Shown here: piece after piece, positions 8,804-17,083 of the stretch
Position numbering within the stretch: position 1 is the stretch's first letter
Layout: the number at the start of each line of letters is the position of its first letter
Assembly (NCBI GenBank): GCA_039915945.1
Contig: JBDSMH010000060.1
Span: 1-64,000, forward strand
DNA length: 64,000 nucleotides
Direction: 5' to 3'
Origin: DATLFA01 sp039915945
GTDB taxonomy: Bacteria > Actinomycetota > Acidimicrobiia > Acidimicrobiales > WLNW01
The notes under the pieces: generated by a model
Seen by the model: the letters and a program-made list of their open reading frames with translations, nothing else
Told to the model about the DNA's origin: nothing
Database searches by the model: none
Translations under genes and position numbers: made by a program

Positions 8804-10354
8804 ATGCCGTCTCGGAGCCAGGCGATCCTTGCTTTGATCGCGGTGGCGGTCGTGGCCGTGCTTGCAGTGGTGATCGGCGGCGCCGACGGCAGCGGGAGCG
8901 GTGACACGATCTCCGCGGAACAGCGGCGCACCACCGATGACGACCCGGCGGCGACCGCCGGCTCGACGACCACCGAACGCGGCGCGACAACGACCACGAC
9001 CACGACAACCACGCGGCCCCCGTTCACCGGCTGGAGCGACCCCTTCCTCGTCGGCAAGCCCTACGGCGACAAGGTCGACGGCCTCATCACCTTTCGCGGC
9101 AATCTCACTCGCACGTACTACGGCAAGGGGCCGGTGCCCACCGCGCCGGCGGTGCAGTGGCGCTTTCCTGCGAGCGGCGGTTTGTGTTCGCCGTCGATCG
9201 ATCAAAGTGGCGAACAGATCTGGTGCGGCACGGGTTGGACAGGTCAGCCGTCGGTCTTCGAGCGCGGCGGGCGCACCTGGGTCGTGTTCGGCGCCTACGA
9301 CCGTGCCGTGCATTTCCTCGACGCCACCAACGGGCAGCGCTTGCTGCCCGACTTCCCCACTGGTGACATCATCAAGGGCTCGGTGACCATCGATGCCGAC
9401 GGGTTTCCGCTCGTGTACACCGGTTCGCGCGACAACTACCTCCGCATACTCGCCATCGATCGCGACAAGCCGGTCGAGTTGTACAAACTCAGCGCGTACG
9501 CAGTGAGCCCGACGAAGTGGAACGACGACTGGGACGGCTCGCCGCTGGTGATCGGCGACTTCCTGCTCGAGGGGGGCGAGAACAGCCAATTCCACGTGCT
9601 CAAACTGAACCGCGCGTACGGGCCCGACAACAAGGTCACGGTCAACCCGCAACTCGTCTTCAACGTACCGGGATGGGATGCCGAGTTGCTCGCCGCAGTA
9701 CACGACGACGACGTCTCGATCGAGAACTCCGTCGCCGTGTACGGCAACACGGTGTACTTCTCGAACTCGGGCGGCCTCGTGCAAGGGTGGGATCTCACGC
9801 CATTGCGCACCGGTGGCGCGCCGACACGCGTGTTTCGTTATTGGACCGGCGACGACACCGACGCGTCGATCGTGATCGACGAACAGGGCATGTTGTACAT
9901 CGGTGTGGAGTACGAACGGCTCAATGATCGCTCGCGCGCCGTCGGCCAAATCATCAAGCTCGATCCGTCACGCGCTGACCCGTTGGTGTGGAAGCGCGAC
10001 GAGCGGCCTTACAACAACGCCGGCGTCTGGGCGACACCCGCCTTGTACCGCGACATCGTGATCTACGCGACCGACGAGGGCAAAGTGCTCGGCCTCGATC
10101 GCGCAACGGGCGAGATGCTGTGGTCGTTCATGCTGCCGAGACCCACGTGGCAATCACCGGTCGTGGTCGACGACGTGTTCATCATGGGCGACTGCGCCGG
10201 CATTCTGCACGGCTACGACATGCGCGATACCCGGGTGCTGCCCAAGGAACTGTGGCGGGTCGACCTCGGCGGCTGCATCGAGTCCACGCCGGCCGTCTGG
10301 AAAGGCCGCATCTTCGTCGGCACGCGCGCCGGCGGCGTCTACGGCATCGGCTGA
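8804..10354 (+). CDS. membrane-anchored PQQ-like beta-propeller protein
   Basis: A 516-residue exported protein. Residues 7-30 are one hydrophobic segment (ILALIAVAVVAVLAVVIGG) acting as signal anchor. A Thr-rich disordered spacer (residues about 42-70, ending TTTTTTTTRPP) follows. The remainder has repeated blades of the PQQ-enzyme/BamB type, for example VVFGAYDRAVHFLDATNG, LGLDRATGEMLWSF and GRIFVGTRAGGVYGI. No metal or PQQ-binding active-site pair typical of alcohol dehydrogenases was recognised. It is more likely a structural or binding propeller on the outer face of the membrane. It is monocistronic and followed by the hairpin at 10372-10422. Confidence 0.8.
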   Translation: MPSRSQAILALIAVAVVAVLAVVIGGADGSGSGDTISAEQRRTTDDDPAATAGSTTTERGATTTTTTTTTRPPFTGWSDPFLVGKPYGDKVDGLITFRGNLTRTYYGKGPVPTAPAVQWRFPASGGLCSPSIDQSGEQIWCGTGWTGQPSVFERGGRTWVVFGAYDRAVHFLDATNGQRLLPDFPTGDIIKGSVTIDADGFPLVYTGSRDNYLRILAIDRDKPVELYKLSAYAVSPTKWNDDWDGSPLVIGDFLLEGGENSQFHVLKLNRAYGPDNKVTVNPQLVFNVPGWDAELLAAVHDDDVSIENSVAVYGNTVYFSNSGGLVQGWDLTPLRTGGAPTRVFRYWTGDDTDASIVIDEQGMLYIGVEYERLNDRSRAVGQIIKLDPSRADPLVWKRDERPYNNAGVWATPALYRDIVIYATDEGKVLGLDRATGEMLWSFMLPRPTWQSPVVVDDVFIMGDCAGILHGYDMRDTRVLPKELWRVDLGGCIESTPAVWKGRIFVGTRAGGVYGIG

Positions 10355-10371
10355 GTTCGCTCCCGTTGCAC

Positions 10372-10422
10372 CGTTCTGACAGTCAAACGTCGCGATATCT
10401 GCGACGGTTGACTGCCAGAACG
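10372..10422. terminator. long palindrome, probable transcription terminator
   Basis: Two 22-base arms (10372-10393 and 10401-10422) pair at 20 of 22 positions around a 7-base loop (GATATCT). The arm tips are CGTTCTG and CAGAACG. There is no T-tract. It follows the beta-propeller stop codon. Its arm sequence is nearly the same as the palindrome at 17014-17068. Confidence 0.7.
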
Positions 10423-10445
10423 TGGGATATCATCCGCAGATCGCC

Positions 10446-11657
10446 ATGACGCTGGGGGCTCGCATGGAACCGTATGTGGTCATCTCCTGCGACGGTCACG
10501 CCGGCGCGGCGACGCCTGATTTCAAGCCGTATCTGCCGCGGCGACTCCACGACGATTTCGATGCGTGGTGGCGCGCCACGACCGAGAACGGCGAACTGCG
10601 CCTCGATTCGAACGAGGATCCGCGCAACTTCGACATCGATCACCGCTTTCGCGACCTCGAGGCCGACGGTGTCGTCGCCGAAGTGATCTATCCCAACACA
10701 CTCACGCCGTTCGCCCGTGGCGAGTTCAACAGCGCGCACGTCGACAAAGAGCGCGTCGACGTCGATCTCCGGTGGGAGGGCCTGCGCGCGTACAACCGGT
10801 GGGCCGCCGACTGGATCACCGCCGCGCCGCATCGCTTCGCCGCGATGGCACAGATCAGCCTGCACCACATCGAAGAGAGCGCCGCCGAGATCCGTTGGGC
10901 GCACGCTGCCGGCTTACGCGGCGGCGTGCTGCTGCCGGGTCTACCGCCGGGCAACCCGTTGACGCCGTATCACGACCCTGTCTACGACCCGATCTGGCGC
11001 GCCTGCGACGAGCGGGGAATGACCCTCAACCACCACGGCGGTAGTGCCGCGCCCCACTACGGCAACCATCCGGGTTCGACGATCATCTTCCTCGCCGAAG
11101 TCGGATGGTTCTCACATCGCGCACTCACGTTCTTCATTCTCGGCGGCGTGCTCGAACGTCATCCGAACCTGCGATTGGTCATGAGCGAACAAGGCGCGGG
11201 TTGGGTGCCCGACCATCTCGCCGTGCTCGATCGCTACGCCAGCTACGGCTCTCTGGTGCGCGACCCGCTCGGCGGTGGACACCTGACGCTCTCGCCGAGC
11301 GAATACTTCGCTCGCCAGTGCTACGTCGGCGCCAGTTTCCTCGCGCCACCCGAATTGGCGCAGCTCGATCGCATCGGCGCCGACCGTGTGTTGTGGGGCA
11401 GCGACTACCCGCACCGCGAAGGCACGTGGCCGTACTCGCGCGAAAGCCTGCGGTTCACGTTCGCCGGCGTCGATCCCGACATCGTGCGCCGCATGGTCGG
11501 CACCAATGCCGCGGCGCTCTATGGCTTCGACCTCGACGCGCTCGCTCCGCTTGCAGCAGCCGCGTGTCCCACACCGACCGACATCGCCGTGCCACTGACG
11601 ACCGTGCCGACCGACACCATCAGCCCTGCGTTCGACACCTACGCCGGATCACGCTGA
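10446..11657 (+). CDS. amidohydrolase family metal-dependent hydrolase
   Basis: A 403-residue TIM-barrel protein of the amidohydrolase-2 family. Near the N-terminus SCDGHAGA provides the first-strand D-x-H pair. Mid-protein NHHGGSAAPHYG and VMSEQGAGWVPDHL give metal or substrate ligands, and LWGSDYPHREGTWPYSRE near residue 310 carries the final conserved Asp and His. These enzymes hydrolyse or decarboxylate cyclic and carboxylated substrates; the substrate here is unknown. ATG 10446 is chosen because a TATCAT hexamer at 10428-10433 fits a very short leader and the 10422 ATG overlaps the palindrome; ATG 10464 is also possible. It is related to the proteins at 28357 and 35350. Confidence 0.85.
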   Translation: MTLGARMEPYVVISCDGHAGAATPDFKPYLPRRLHDDFDAWWRATTENGELRLDSNEDPRNFDIDHRFRDLEADGVVAEVIYPNTLTPFARGEFNSAHVDKERVDVDLRWEGLRAYNRWAADWITAAPHRFAAMAQISLHHIEESAAEIRWAHAAGLRGGVLLPGLPPGNPLTPYHDPVYDPIWRACDERGMTLNHHGGSAAPHYGNHPGSTIIFLAEVGWFSHRALTFFILGGVLERHPNLRLVMSEQGAGWVPDHLAVLDRYASYGSLVRDPLGGGHLTLSPSEYFARQCYVGASFLAPPELAQLDRIGADRVLWGSDYPHREGTWPYSRESLRFTFAGVDPDIVRRMVGTNAAALYGFDLDALAPLAAAACPTPTDIAVPLTTVPTDTISPAFDTYAGSR

Positions 11658-11687
11658 GCAACCCATCGCGCGGGTTGATCGGGCGCC

Positions 11688-11700
11688 TACAATTTTGGCC
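11688..11700 (+). promoter_or_regulatory. leaderless-type -10 element (TACAAT)
   Basis: TACAAT at 11688-11693 lies seven bases before ATG 11701. The hexamer is close to the bacterial -10 consensus; the -35 region is not obvious. Confidence 0.5.
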
Positions 11701-12201
11701 ATGCCTGATGCCCAACGCCCGGCGATGGCCGCGTACGGAGTGCCCGACGATCTCGACGGTGTGCTGCCGTGGTCATGGGCCGACGCGCGACTCTCGTCAT
11801 CGCGCAACTTCTGGATCGTGACCGCGTCGATCGACGCGCGTCCCCACGCCATGCCGGTGTGGGGGGTGTGGATGCCGGCGCTCGAACGATTCGCGTTCTC
11901 GTGCGCACCGACATCACGCAAGGCGCGCAACCTCCGCGCCAACCCGCAGATCGTGGTGGCCATCGACGACACCGTCGAATGCGTGTCGCTCGAAGGGCGC
12001 GCTCGGGAGATCTCGGGGGCCGACACCGATGCGTTCGTCGATGCCTATGCGCACAAGTACGAGGACGACCCGGTGAAGCAAGCGGCCCTCGCCGATTTCA
12101 TGCGCGAGAACAGCATCGTCGAAGTCACGCCCGAGCGCGCGTTCGGCATCATCGAGCGCGAGGACGAGTTCGCCCCGCGCGCTACACGCTGGGTGTGGTG
12201 A
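11701..12201 (+). CDS. pyridoxamine 5'-phosphate oxidase-fold flavin/F420-binding protein
   Basis: A 166-residue split-barrel protein of the PNPOx-like family common in actinobacteria. The order is typical: RNFWIVTASIDARPHAMPVWGVW (first strands), FAFSCAPTSRKARNLRANPQIVVAIDD (cofactor phosphate-binding region, residues about 62-88), then the acidic C-terminal half. Members bind FMN or F420 and reduce small molecules; the substrate is unknown. The ATG at 11701 is placed by the TACAAT element. It stands between an amidohydrolase and a convergent SDR gene. Confidence 0.85.
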   Translation: MPDAQRPAMAAYGVPDDLDGVLPWSWADARLSSSRNFWIVTASIDARPHAMPVWGVWMPALERFAFSCAPTSRKARNLRANPQIVVAIDDTVECVSLEGRAREISGADTDAFVDAYAHKYEDDPVKQAALADFMRENSIVEVTPERAFGIIEREDEFAPRATRWVW

Positions 12202-12234
12202 TCGCTACGTCACATTGGCGGCGATAGTTTGCCG

Positions 12235-13086
12235 CTAGCGCGGGATGCGGCCGGCGAGCGCTTCGTCGATCGGTGCGTCGCCGAAACGTTTGCGCACCAG
12301 CGATTCGAGATAGGGCGCCTTGGTCAACTCGTTGCCGCCCTCGATACCGATGCTCTGCCCGGTGACCCAGCTCGATTCGGGCCCGGCGAGATAGCGCACG
12401 CCGGCCGCGATGTCGTCGGGTACGCCGGTGCGACCCAGCGGCTTTTCGGCCAGGAACTGTTTGATCACCGGCTCGTTCTTGAACAGACCATCGGCGGTGC
12501 CGGCCGTCTTGACCAGACCGGGGCGCACGGCGTTGACACGGATGTTGAGATGGGCTAGCTCGAGCGCGGCGCCTTTGACGAGACCCTCGACACCGGACTT
12601 GGACGTGTTGTACGTGGCGAGAAACGGCCACGGCACCTTGGCTGCGTCCGACGAGATGCACACGACCGAACCACCGCCACCGGTCGTCATGAGCGGCGTC
12701 GCGTACTTAATGATGAGAAACGCCGACACGATGTTCTTGCGGAGGTCGTCGGCCAATTCGTCGCCGGTGAACATCAGCAGTGGCTTCATCGTGCCGCCAC
12801 CGACGACCGAGACCGCGATCGACAGGCGATCGGCGAGCGCCGCGGTCGCCGCGCAGGCAGCCGCGACGGACGCTTCGTCGAGCGCATCGCCGACGAAGTA
12901 TTCGACACGCGCACCGGCACCCGCAGCACCTTCGATGCGCGTCTTCGATTCGACGAGCGTCGCCTCGGTGCGCCCCATGATCATCACCGCGGCACCATCG
13001 CGGGCGAGCCATTCGGCGGAAGCACCACCGATGCCGCCGCCGCCACCTGTCACCAACGCTGCCTGGCCATCCAATACTCGTGCCAC
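12235..13086 (-). CDS. short-chain dehydrogenase/reductase (SDR)
   Basis: A 283-residue classical SDR. The NAD(P)-binding motif TGGGGGIGGASAEWLA is at residues about 13-28. The catalytic Tyr-x3-Lys is in YNTSKSG near residue 160, with the preceding Ser in VVCISSDAAK. The C-terminal substrate loop ends VTGQSIGIEGGNELTK. The acidic or basic residue after strand 2 (MGRTEA) suggests NADP preference, which is inference. The start is GTG at 13086, preceded by GAGGGGG. It is downstream of the formamidase gene on the same strand (65 bases apart) and convergent with the PNPOx-fold gene. Confidence 0.88.
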   Translation of the reverse strand: MARVLDGQAALVTGGGGGIGGASAEWLARDGAAVMIMGRTEATLVESKTRIEGAAGAGARVEYFVGDALDEASVAAACAATAALADRLSIAVSVVGGGTMKPLLMFTGDELADDLRKNIVSAFLIIKYATPLMTTGGGGSVVCISSDAAKVPWPFLATYNTSKSGVEGLVKGAALELAHLNIRVNAVRPGLVKTAGTADGLFKNEPVIKQFLAEKPLGRTGVPDDIAAGVRYLAGPESSWVTGQSIGIEGGNELTKAPYLESLVRKRFGDAPIDEALAGRIPR

Positions 13087-13151
13087 CGCTACCCCCTCGG
13101 TCGAGGGGTCATTCGAACATCATCGATGGGCCTCGTCAACGCGGCGCTCGG

Positions 13152-14144
13152 TCAGTTGTCGAAAACCCGATCGGGCGGCGCGAACCCGCACGCCGTGCCG
13201 TCGGTGTGCACGACATCGTCTTCCCACGGCAAGCGATAGCGGCCGGCGGCGAGGTCGTGCATGTAGGTGTAGGGGCAGTCGCCGGCGCCGCCCTTCACCG
13301 CCACGTACCCGCGGTGACCGAACTGATACGGGTTGTTCTCGACCCCCCAATTGATACGCGCCTCGCGCACCAGATCCGGTCGCAGTTCGGCCGTGATCAT
13401 CTCGTCGGGGCGGTTGCCACCTACGGCAATCGGTACACCGTCGAAGTTGACGGCCATCGCCTCGCCCATCGAATCGAACGTGCCATCGCTGCCGCACAGA
13501 CACACCGACGCGGTGGTCATCAGATTGCAGAATGCGTTGGCTTGATTGGTGATCTGCCACGCGTGGCGTATGGGCGCCGTATACCCCGCAGTGCGGATCA
13601 TGATCTCGGCGCCTTTGTACGCGCACTCGCGCGCCATCTCGGGGAACATGCCGTCGTGGCAGATGATCAACGCCAGCCGACTGCCGTTGGGGCCATCGCA
13701 CACCGGGATACCGAGATCACCGGGCTCCCACGGCTCGACCGGGACCCACGGGTGCAGCTTGCGGTAGTACAACCGCAACTCGCCTTCGTCGTCGACGATG
13801 ATGCCACTGTTGTACGGATTGCCCCGCGGGTTGCGCTCCATGATCGAGAAGCAGCCCCAGATGCGATGCTCTACGCAGGCGCTTCGCATCGCTTTCACTT
13901 CGGGCCCGTCGAGATCGCACATGATCGCGGGGTCCGTGCTCATCGACAGCCCGTGCAACGAGTACTCCGGGAACACGACGAGATCCATCGCGGGGTTGTT
14001 GTGCCGGGCCTTACCGACCAACGCACACACCCGCGCCGTCTGTGCTTCGAGATCCGCCGGCGTCGCGACGACTGGGTTCTGCAGTTGCACCAGCCCGACC
14101 ACGACTCCATTTGGCGACTTGTTCAGTCCACCGAGCCCACTCAC
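13152..14144 (-). CDS. amiF: formamidase (carbon-nitrogen hydrolase family)
   Basis: A 330-residue nitrilase-superfamily enzyme whose closest recognised family is AmiF formamidase (formamide to formate plus ammonia). The catalytic triad is visible: Glu in VVFPEYSLHGL, Lys in YYRKLHPW, and Cys in LIICHDGMFPEMARE. Other AmiF blocks are FSIMERNPRGNPYN, EPWEPGDLGIPVCDGP, WGVENNPYQFGHRGYVA and the LAAGRYRLPWEDDV tail. Length matches AmiF (about 334). GTG 14144 is preferred over GTG 14150 because the GAGGGAGG Shine-Dalgarno sequence then has normal spacing. That ribosome site can pair with an upstream CACCTCC. Cytoplasmic nitrogen acquisition is inferred. Confidence 0.9.
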   Translation of the reverse strand: MSGLGGLNKSPNGVVVGLVQLQNPVVATPADLEAQTARVCALVGKARHNNPAMDLVVFPEYSLHGLSMSTDPAIMCDLDGPEVKAMRSACVEHRIWGCFSIMERNPRGNPYNSGIIVDDEGELRLYYRKLHPWVPVEPWEPGDLGIPVCDGPNGSRLALIICHDGMFPEMARECAYKGAEIMIRTAGYTAPIRHAWQITNQANAFCNLMTTASVCLCGSDGTFDSMGEAMAVNFDGVPIAVGGNRPDEMITAELRPDLVREARINWGVENNPYQFGHRGYVAVKGGAGDCPYTYMHDLAAGRYRLPWEDDVVHTDGTACGFAPPDRVFDN

Positions 14145-14147
14145 GGC

Positions 14148-14170
14148 CACCTCCCTCGTGAATGGAGGTG
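14148..14170 (-). promoter_or_regulatory. hairpin sequestering the amiF ribosome-binding site
   Basis: In the mRNA, CACCUCC and GGAGGUG form a 7-base perfect stem with a 9-base loop. The right arm is the Shine-Dalgarno sequence of amiF. Pairing would hide the ribosome-binding site, so translation may be conditional. Confidence 0.45.
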
Positions 14171-14214
14171 ACCGTAGGCGGGCGATTCGACTGGACGATT
14201 ACGGCGGCGTGAAT

Positions 14215-14931
14215 TCAGGCGACACCCAAGCGGGCCGCGACCTGGGCATAGTCGGCCGGGCTGATCACGACCTGCGTGAGACCCATCATCCCGGCGAACA
14301 CCTCGGGCGGGGCGCCGGCCTGCGCGCCACCGAGCAACTCGACGCGGTCCTCGACGTTCATCGCGGGCAACATCACCGATCCGGATTGAACCATCTCCTC
14401 GGGCGTGATGCTGCCGATGATGGCGCCGTTAATGCCGAGTACCTGGTCGAATCCGAGGGCCGCCGCCAACACCGGCATCACCTGCATCTCTTCGAACTCC
14501 TGGTGCTGCAAGTAGGCCGCAGTGAACGAGGCGAAACCCAGATACATGCGATGGACGGCAAGGCGGCGCTCACAAACACCGGCGTCGGTGGCGCGTTCGG
14601 CGAGTACCTCCAGCGCCGCCATCTGTGCTTCCAGTTCGGGATGGGCGGCGGCGATGACCTCTGCGAGCGCCGGCGCATGCAGCTCGATCACCGACTGCAC
14701 GAACCCGTCTTCGTGCTCGGCGTGCGTGATGAGCAGGCCGACCAGGTTGCGCCAGCGAGCGGCGACCGCGGCGACCGCGTCGCGGTCGCCCGGATCGACC
14801 TGGCCGGCGGCGAGCGTGACGCCGAACAGCTCGTAGCGAATGCCCTTGTGGATGTCGCGGTAAAGGTCGAGCGTGACGGTCTCGAGCCCTGCGGTTTCGA
14901 CGGTCAACTGCGGAAGAGTGATGCTTGACAT
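14215..14931 (-). CDS. hemerythrin-like (HHE) domain protein
   Basis: A 238-residue soluble, helical protein with spaced His/Glu ligands resembling the hemerythrin-like fold: DIHKGIRYELFG (residues about 26-37), LITHAEHEDGFV (about 68-79), and YLQHQEFEEMQVMP (about 140-153). These could bind a di-iron centre for oxygen, nitric oxide or redox sensing. The C-terminal third (GSITPEEMVQSG onward) is not typical of short hemerythrins. The start ATG 14931 has AAGGAG upstream. It is divergent from the flavin-fold/GAF trio starting at 15103, so shared redox-related control is possible but unproven. Confidence 0.7.
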   Translation of the reverse strand: MSSITLPQLTVETAGLETVTLDLYRDIHKGIRYELFGVTLAAGQVDPGDRDAVAAVAARWRNLVGLLITHAEHEDGFVQSVIELHAPALAEVIAAAHPELEAQMAALEVLAERATDAGVCERRLAVHRMYLGFASFTAAYLQHQEFEEMQVMPVLAAALGFDQVLGINGAIIGSITPEEMVQSGSVMLPAMNVEDRVELLGGAQAGAPPEVFAGMMGLTQVVISPADYAQVAARLGVA

Positions 14932-15102
14932 TGCGGACTCCTTGAGATCTGGTGGCCGGGCTTCCCGGCCGCTCCGTGGATTTGCTCTACGGTGCGATCA
15001 TGAAGGAGTTCTCGCGGGCCCGCTCCTGAAAGGCGCGTGAGAAAACCCTAAATACTCACTAACCGAATTTGGCGCGATAATCCCGGCGCCCGGTTTCTTG
15101 GA

Positions 15103-15585
15103 GTGCTGGTGATCGATCCGGAAAGCGTCGAATTGATGGAGTCGTCGTGCTCGCTCATCGTCGGCACCGTCGACGCCGGCGGGTTGCCCGACGCCACGCG
15201 GGGATGGGGTGCCCGTGTCCTCGACGACGGCACGAAGATACGGCTGCTGCTCGCCGAAGGCGCCCGCATCAGCGCCGCCAATCTGCGCAGTACCGGTCGC
15301 ATCGCGCTGACGGCCACACACTTCTTCACATTGCGTTCGGTGCAGGTGAAAGGCGTCGCGCTGGTGATCGAAGACGCCAACGACGCCGACCGTGCGATCT
15401 TCGAGACTTTTTGGGTCGACTGTGCCCGCATGCTCCACGAGATGGATGACACGCCCGAATCCACGATCAGGCGCATGGTCCCTTCGAGCGTATTCGCGTG
15501 CGTCATGTCGGTCGACGAGATCTTCGACCAGACGCCCGGCCCCGAAGCGGGCAAGTGCCTCACCGCGTCGAAGGTGAAGCGATGA
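15103..15585 (+). CDS. PNPOx-like flavin-fold protein (first of a coupled pair)
   Basis: A 160-residue split-barrel-like protein: SCSLIVGTVDAGGLPDATRGWGARV at the N-terminus and RIALTATHFFTLRSVQVKGVAL in the middle match the pyridoxamine-phosphate-oxidase-like fold. A cysteine-containing C-terminal part (FVDCAR-like and GKCLTASKVKR) follows. The start is GTG 15103 with TTGGAG upstream. The stop overlaps the next start (ATGA at 15582), indicating translational coupling within a three-gene unit. No substrate is known; heme- or flavin-linked redox binding is possible. Confidence 0.75.
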   Translation: MLVIDPESVELMESSCSLIVGTVDAGGLPDATRGWGARVLDDGTKIRLLLAEGARISAANLRSTGRIALTATHFFTLRSVQVKGVALVIEDANDADRAIFETFWVDCARMLHEMDDTPESTIRRMVPSSVFACVMSVDEIFDQTPGPEAGKCLTASKVKR

Positions 15586-16034
15586 CCAACACCGACGACG
15601 CGCTGCTGCCGCTCAGCCGGATCGCCGCGTGTTTCGAGGGCCTCATCCCCGCCGAGATCGCGACCGCCGCGGCCGATGGCACTCCCAACGTGACGCACCT
15701 CTCGCGCGTGCACATGGTCGACGACGAGCACGTCGCGCTGTCGAATCAGTTCTTCTCGAAGACCATCCAAAACCTCGCCGTCAATCCGCGCGCATGCATC
15801 TGTGTGGTCGACCCGTTCACCTATGACAGCTACCGGCTTGTCCTGCACTACGAGCGAACCGAGCGGCGAGGACCGCTGTTCGAACGAATGCGCCGCGACA
15901 TCGACGCCATCGCCGCGCTCACCGGGATGGAAGGCGTGTTCAAGCTGCGCAGCGCCGATGTCTACCGCGTCGTAGAGCTCGACCTCGTGCGCGCCGCGGT
16001 GCACGAACAAGAAGATGCCGAGGCGGCCCGATGA
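15582..16034 (+). CDS. PNPOx-like flavin-fold protein (second of a coupled pair)
   Basis: A 150-residue protein with the split-barrel layout: LIPAEIATAAADGTPNVTHLSRVHMVDDEHVALS, then the cofactor-binding stretch NQFFSKTIQNLAVNPRACICVVDP (residues about 52-75), then RLVLHYERTERRGPLFERM. It is distinct from its neighbour and not a recent duplicate. Both ends overlap adjacent genes by four bases (ATGA), so stoichiometric synthesis with the 160-residue protein and the GAF protein is likely. The activity is unknown. Confidence 0.78.
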   Translation: MTNTDDALLPLSRIAACFEGLIPAEIATAAADGTPNVTHLSRVHMVDDEHVALSNQFFSKTIQNLAVNPRACICVVDPFTYDSYRLVLHYERTERRGPLFERMRRDIDAIAALTGMEGVFKLRSADVYRVVELDLVRAAVHEQEDAEAAR

Positions 16035-16987
16035 CGATCAGCGGGCGCGATGGCGGTTGGGTCGCGTATCAGCTTTCACAGCTCAGTCTGCGGCTGGCTC
16101 GTTGCCCTGATCTCAATAGCCTCGTGAGCACGTCGTTGGCGAGCTTGAGCGAGTTGTTCGGCTACGAGCACTCGCTGCTGCTACTACTCGACGAGAAAGC
16201 CGAGCGCCTCTACACGATCGCGAGCCATGGCTACAGCAGCGAGGGTGTCGGCTCTGAGGTGGGCGTCGGCGAGGGCATCATCGGCATGGCCGCCACGCGC
16301 GCCGAGCCGATGCGCATCGGCAACTTGCGCGGAATGATCGCGTACGCGCGGACGATTCGCCGCTCGTACGAGCAACACATCGGTGAGGCTCCGGGTCATG
16401 TGATCCCGCTGCCCGGCCTGGCCCGCGCCGAGAGTCAAGTGGCGGTGCCGGCAATGGTGCTCGGCCAGCTGGTCGGCATCGTTGCGATCGAGAGCGAACG
16501 TCGACTCGCGTTCAGCGCCGAAGACGAATCGTTGCTCACCGTCGCCGCGACGTTGATCGCCAGCGCCATCGAGATCGACGCCGCCAACGAGCGAGCGGGG
16601 TCGGACCGTATCGACGAGGCAACGACACGGCGCGCCCGTAGCGCCGCGACCGGCTCTGGCGCCGCGACCCGGGTCAAGTACTTCGCGGTCGACGGCAGCA
16701 CGTTCTTGAACGGTGAGTACCTCATCAAGGGCGTGGCCGGCCGGTTGTTCTGGGCGCTGCTCGGGCACTACGACCGCGACGGACGCGACGAGTTCACCAA
16801 CAAGGAGATCCGGCTCGATCCGTCGCTCGAACTACCCGACTTCCGGGACAACCTCGAAAGCCGGCTGATCCTGCTCAAGCGCCGGCTCGACGAGCGCGAA
16901 GCGACGATCCGCATCGAGAAGACGACGCGCGGCCGGTTCCGCTTGATCGTCGACACACAACTGCGCCTCGAGTGCGCCCCCACCTGA
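16031..16987 (+). CDS. GAF-domain sensor with winged-helix-like C-terminal domain
   Basis: A 318-residue protein. Residues about 20-180 form a GAF domain (DLNSLVSTSLASLSELFGYEHSLLLLLDE, later GEGIIGMAATRAEPMRIGNL and VGIVAIESERRLAFS). An Arg/Ala-rich linker spans about 190-212. Residues about 213-318 resemble a winged-helix module (FLNGEYLIKGVAGRLFWALL, then EFTNKEIRLDP and DNLESRLILLKRRLDE). This suggests a cytoplasmic sensor or transcription factor that reads a small ligand or redox state. It is coupled by ATGA overlap to two flavin-fold proteins that may supply or sense that signal; this is inferred from context. The palindrome at 17014-17068 follows. Confidence 0.75.
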   Translation: MTISGRDGGWVAYQLSQLSLRLARCPDLNSLVSTSLASLSELFGYEHSLLLLLDEKAERLYTIASHGYSSEGVGSEVGVGEGIIGMAATRAEPMRIGNLRGMIAYARTIRRSYEQHIGEAPGHVIPLPGLARAESQVAVPAMVLGQLVGIVAIESERRLAFSAEDESLLTVAATLIASAIEIDAANERAGSDRIDEATTRRARSAATGSGAATRVKYFAVDGSTFLNGEYLIKGVAGRLFWALLGHYDRDGRDEFTNKEIRLDPSLELPDFRDNLESRLILLKRRLDEREATIRIEKTTRGRFRLIVDTQLRLECAPT

Positions 16988-17013
16988 CGCCGCTTCGTCC
17001 TGCCCCGTTCCGC

Positions 17014-17068
17014 CCCGTTCTGGCAGTCAAACGTCGCACATATTGCGATGTTCGACTGCCAGTTCGGG
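17014..17068. terminator. long palindrome between convergent genes
   Basis: CTGGCAGTCAAACGTCGCA pairs with the inverted copy ending CTGCCAG (17020-17038 with 17044-17062; one mismatch and one G-T) around a 5-base loop. Outer CCCG/CGGG pairs extend it past a TT/TT bulge. It separates the GAF gene from the convergent solute-binding-protein gene and could terminate both. Confidence 0.7.
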
Positions 17069-17083
17069 TACGGGGGACCGCAG

